A stretch of DNA of 64,000 nt from Staphylococcus warneri (GTDB lineage: Bacteria > Bacillota > Bacilli > Staphylococcales > Staphylococcaceae). The notes beneath the pieces are model-generated. The model did not search any database, was not told the DNA's origin, and saw only the letters and a program-made list of their open reading frames with translations. Below, piece after piece: positions 61,900 through 64,000 of the stretch. The stretch is taken from NCBI RefSeq assembly GCF_900636385.1, contig NZ_LR134269.1, forward strand, positions 806,001-870,000, given 5' to 3'. The translations under genes were made by a program, and so were the position numbers. Positions within the stretch are counted from its first letter, which is position 1. Each line of letters begins with the position of its first letter.

Positions 61900-62772
61900 A
61901 TGAAGTTAGAACAAATAACAAAAAAATATGGCCAAAATACAGTTATAGATCATATAGACTTTGATTTTGGAAACAGTCAAATCGTAGGATTAATCGGTAA
62001 AAATGGTGTAGGTAAAACAACGCTAATGAAAGTAATGAATGGCAATATTATCAATTATGAAGGAAAAGTTAATTTACCAAATAATGAAAATGTTGGATAT
62101 TTAATCGAGCATCCTAAACTATATGATAATAAAACAGGATTATATAATTTAAAATTATTTGCACAAGTATTAGGTAAAGGATTCGACAAAGAATATGCAG
62201 ATCATATCATTGACGCATTCGGTATGAGACCGTATATCAAGAAAAAAGTGAAGAAATATTCAATGGGGATGAAACAAAAATTAGCTATAGCAGTTTCATT
62301 AATGAATAAACCTAAATACCTTATTTTAGACGAACCTACAAATGGTATGGATCCAGATGGTTCAATTGATGTATTGAAGACAATTCAATCATTGGTTAAA
62401 CAGTTAGAAATGAAGATATTGATTTCTAGTCATAAATTAGAGGACATTGAACTCATTTGTGATAGGGCTGTATTCTTAAGAGATGGTACATTCGTACAAG
62501 ATGTCAATATGAAAGATGGTGGACCAAAAGATAGTACGATAATTTCAATCGATACAGAAGACTATCAAAAGGCATTAGAAATGTTGACAGAAAAATTCCA
62601 TGTTCAACAGTCTAATAAAGAAAATGGAGAAATCATCATTAAAGCGCAAAAAAATTATAAAGATGTGCTAGAAGCGTTAGCGAAACTCAATATTTATCCT
62701 AAATATATTGAAACACGTAAAAGTTCATTACGTGATACTTACTTTAATATTAATCAAAGAGGTGATAAATAA
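61900..62772 (+). CDS. pmtC: Phenol-soluble-modulin exporter ATPase PmtC
   Basis: A 290-residue ABC ATPase, partner of PmtD. Walker A IGKNGVGKTTLMKVMNG, signature YSMGMKQKLAIAVSL, Walker B KYLILDEPTNGMDPDG, then ISSHKLEDIELICD. AAGGAGG precedes ATG. It overlaps pmtD by one base (TAATG). Confidence 0.9.
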   Translation: MKLEQITKKYGQNTVIDHIDFDFGNSQIVGLIGKNGVGKTTLMKVMNGNIINYEGKVNLPNNENVGYLIEHPKLYDNKTGLYNLKLFAQVLGKGFDKEYADHIIDAFGMRPYIKKKVKKYSMGMKQKLAIAVSLMNKPKYLILDEPTNGMDPDGSIDVLKTIQSLVKQLEMKILISSHKLEDIELICDRAVFLRDGTFVQDVNMKDGGPKDSTIISIDTEDYQKALEMLTEKFHVQQSNKENGEIIIKAQKNYKDVLEALAKLNIYPKYIETRKSSLRDTYFNINQRGDK

Positions 62773-63506
62773 TGAGATCTTTACAATTAGTAAAGCATGA
62801 TTTAATAAGTATTTTTAAAAGTCCGCTCACATACATTGCGTTTATACTTGTTATAGGCTTAACTGTCTTTCAAGCTGTTATGATGGCAAATTATAGTCCT
62901 GGTCATAAAGTGGACTATACAATGGTATTTATCATGGCCAATTGGTTATTCTTATTTGCAGGTTTATTATTTATTATCAAAACAATTACACGAGATTACT
63001 CACAAGGTACGATTCAGTTATATATGAATAAGATGAGTAGTAGAATTGGTTATATTGTTGCTAAAACGATTTCTATGATTCTAATTTCATTTTTATTTAC
63101 ACTTGTTCAATATATAGTGATTATTGTAATTGAAGCTACAACTAAAGGTAAAAGTATTGATGGAGATAACTTTTTAACTAACATTTGGTTCTATCTTATC
63201 TTTTTCCTATTCTTTGGATTATTTTTATTCTTAATTACATTAGCAGTTGAAAAACCAGCTGTTATCTTTACGTTAGGCATTTTCTTATTATTAATCGTGC
63301 CATTTATCCAACCGCTAGTAGGTTTAATTCCAAACATCGGTGATGACATTCATAAGTCATTTAAATACATTCCATTCACATATTTAACACAAAAAATGAC
63401 TGAGTCCGATGTTTCATTTACACATTGGCAATGGTTTATTTCTATAGCATCAATCGTAGTGCTATTTATTGTTAATGTATTATATGCAGCTAAAAGAGAT
63501 ATTTAG
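62772..63506 (+). CDS. pmtD: Phenol-soluble-modulin exporter membrane subunit PmtD
   Basis: A 244-residue membrane protein with six hydrophobic segments, ABC-2 type (TRDYSQGTIQLYMNKMSSR between helices 2 and 3). It completes the Pmt exporter that handles PSMs such as the delta-toxin encoded at 44.3 kb. The operon ends at a hairpin. Confidence 0.88.
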   Translation: MRSLQLVKHDLISIFKSPLTYIAFILVIGLTVFQAVMMANYSPGHKVDYTMVFIMANWLFLFAGLLFIIKTITRDYSQGTIQLYMNKMSSRIGYIVAKTISMILISFLFTLVQYIVIIVIEATTKGKSIDGDNFLTNIWFYLIFFLFFGLFLFLITLAVEKPAVIFTLGIFLLLIVPFIQPLVGLIPNIGDDIHKSFKYIPFTYLTQKMTESDVSFTHWQWFISIASIVVLFIVNVLYAAKRDI

Positions 63507-63517
63507 AATAAGTGATT

Positions 63518-63544
63518 ACCGGGGCTTTATAGTCCCGGTTTTTA
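63518..63544 (+). terminator. Terminator after pmtD
   Basis: ACCGGG pairs with CCCGGT around a 10-nt loop, followed by TTTTT. Confidence 0.8.
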
Positions 63545-63593
63545 ATGTTTTAATTTAAGAGAGAATAAGGCGTTAAAACGGGAGATTTCAAAA

Positions 63594-63626
63594 GAAAACG
63601 AAGCTATCTTACTCAAATAGCTTCGT
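63594..63626 (-). terminator. Terminator after thioredoxin-like gene
   Basis: ACGAAGCTAT pairs perfectly with ATAGCTTCGT and, on the minus strand, is followed by TTTTCTTTT. Confidence 0.8.
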
Positions 63627-63638
63627 TATATATAGGTG

Positions 63639-64000
63639 TTATTTATAAATCATTTGATCAATAATTGAGTTGTAAACTGCTTTCCAGAAAGTGGAATCTG
63701 TTTTATATCGATTTGAAATAATTAAATGTGTTTCTTTAACTTTATCTTCATAATCCGGATGATCTTTACTTGGTAAAGTATCTTCGCGCAAATTAGTAAC
63801 AAATGATTGAACTTCTTTAGCACGTGGACCCCAAACTGTTTCTTGTTCAAAATTATCATTTAAAAATACAAAAATAGGAATTGAACGTGATTTTCCATTT
63901 GTTAAATATTGGTCTATAAGATGTGTATCATCATCTCTATGGAACACTTTGACTTCTAATTCTAGGGCTTCAGCAATATGTTTAAGTATTGGAAGATTCA
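63639..64000 (-). CDS. Thioredoxin-like family protein, N-terminus outside window
   Basis: The frame is open to the window edge (NLPILKHIAEALELEVKVFH... continuing), so the gene is 5'-truncated here. Visible are a helix, the strand VKVFHRDDD, the cis-Pro strand SIPIFVFLNDNFEQE and WGPRAKEVQSFV, matching the thioredoxin-like family near pmt in staphylococci. The redox Cys region would lie beyond the edge. Function unknown. Confidence 0.75.
   Translation of the reverse strand, partial: NLPILKHIAEALELEVKVFHRDDDTHLIDQYLTNGKSRSIPIFVFLNDNFEQETVWGPRAKEVQSFVTNLREDTLPSKDHPDYEDKVKETHLIISNRYKTDSTFWKAVYNSIIDQMIYK

Overview
This is AT-rich Firmicute chromosome from a coagulase-negative Staphylococcus. 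The gene order (cshA, acpS-alr-mazEF-rsbUVW-sigB-tex-sprT, an rRNA operon, ilv-leu, tsaEB-rimI-tsaD, rex, agr, sdrH-mroQ-groESL, pmtR-ABCD) is the staphylococcal core order. The AgrD peptide core YSPCTNFF and the delta-toxin sequence point to the S. warneri / S. pasteuri group; this rests on memory, not a search.

Layout. 1-3.5 kb: end of cshA, then three bacterial PH-domain membrane proteins. 3.5-11.5 kb: acpS, alr, mazEF, the sigma-B operon with an internal sigma-B promoter, tex and sprT. 11.6-17.6 kb: tandem rrn promoters, tRNA-Leu(GAG), tRNA-Gly(TCC), 16S, 23S and 5S rRNA, then a duplicated operon tail holding a decayed 5S relic. 17.6-28.7 kb (minus strand): ilvD-ilvB-ilvN-ilvC-leuA-leuB-leuC-leuD-ilvA, preceded by an Ile/Leu-rich leader peptide, an attenuator hairpin and a CodY-like box. 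28.8-36.5 kb: tsaE-tsaB-rimI-tsaD, a frameshifted MutS-like gene, a cluster of five DnaA-box-like 9-mers, an ABC-F ATPase and rex. 36.7-41.9 kb: tsuA-tsuB-type sulfur uptake and scrR-scrB-scrK sucrose use. 41.9-44.7 kb: the agr locus, which carries a deletion. 44.8-51.1 kb: nitrilase, nitroreductase, sdrH, mroQ, groES-groEL. 51.4-57.4 kb: a 1991-residue sortase-anchored adhesin with twelve 105-residue units. 57.4-64 kb: a small membrane protein, an aminotransferase, an SOS-box-preceded 31-residue hydrophobic peptide, the pmtR-pmtABCD phenol-soluble-modulin exporter, and a thioredoxin-like gene cut by the window end.

The most notable observations are: (1) agrA, agrC and agrD are intact, but only the last 50 codons of agrB remain, joined directly to the hld ribosome-binding region of RNAIII, so the AgrB catalytic part, both agr promoters and the RNAIII 5' end are missing; (2) a LexA-type box about 70 nt before a TisB/Fst-like mini-ORF that is followed by a strong hairpin; (3) a DnaA-box cluster between an ABC-F gene and a mutS-like gene; (4) a giant adhesin whose repeats keep an exact 315-bp period; (5) remnants of recombination at the 3' end of the rRNA operon.

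Several systems connect. Delta-toxin (hld) is a phenol-soluble modulin exported by Pmt. MroQ is known in S. aureus to act on Agr peptide maturation. CodY, the leader attenuator and BCAA synthesis form one nutritional circuit. No phage, transposon, CRISPR array or classical defence island is visible.
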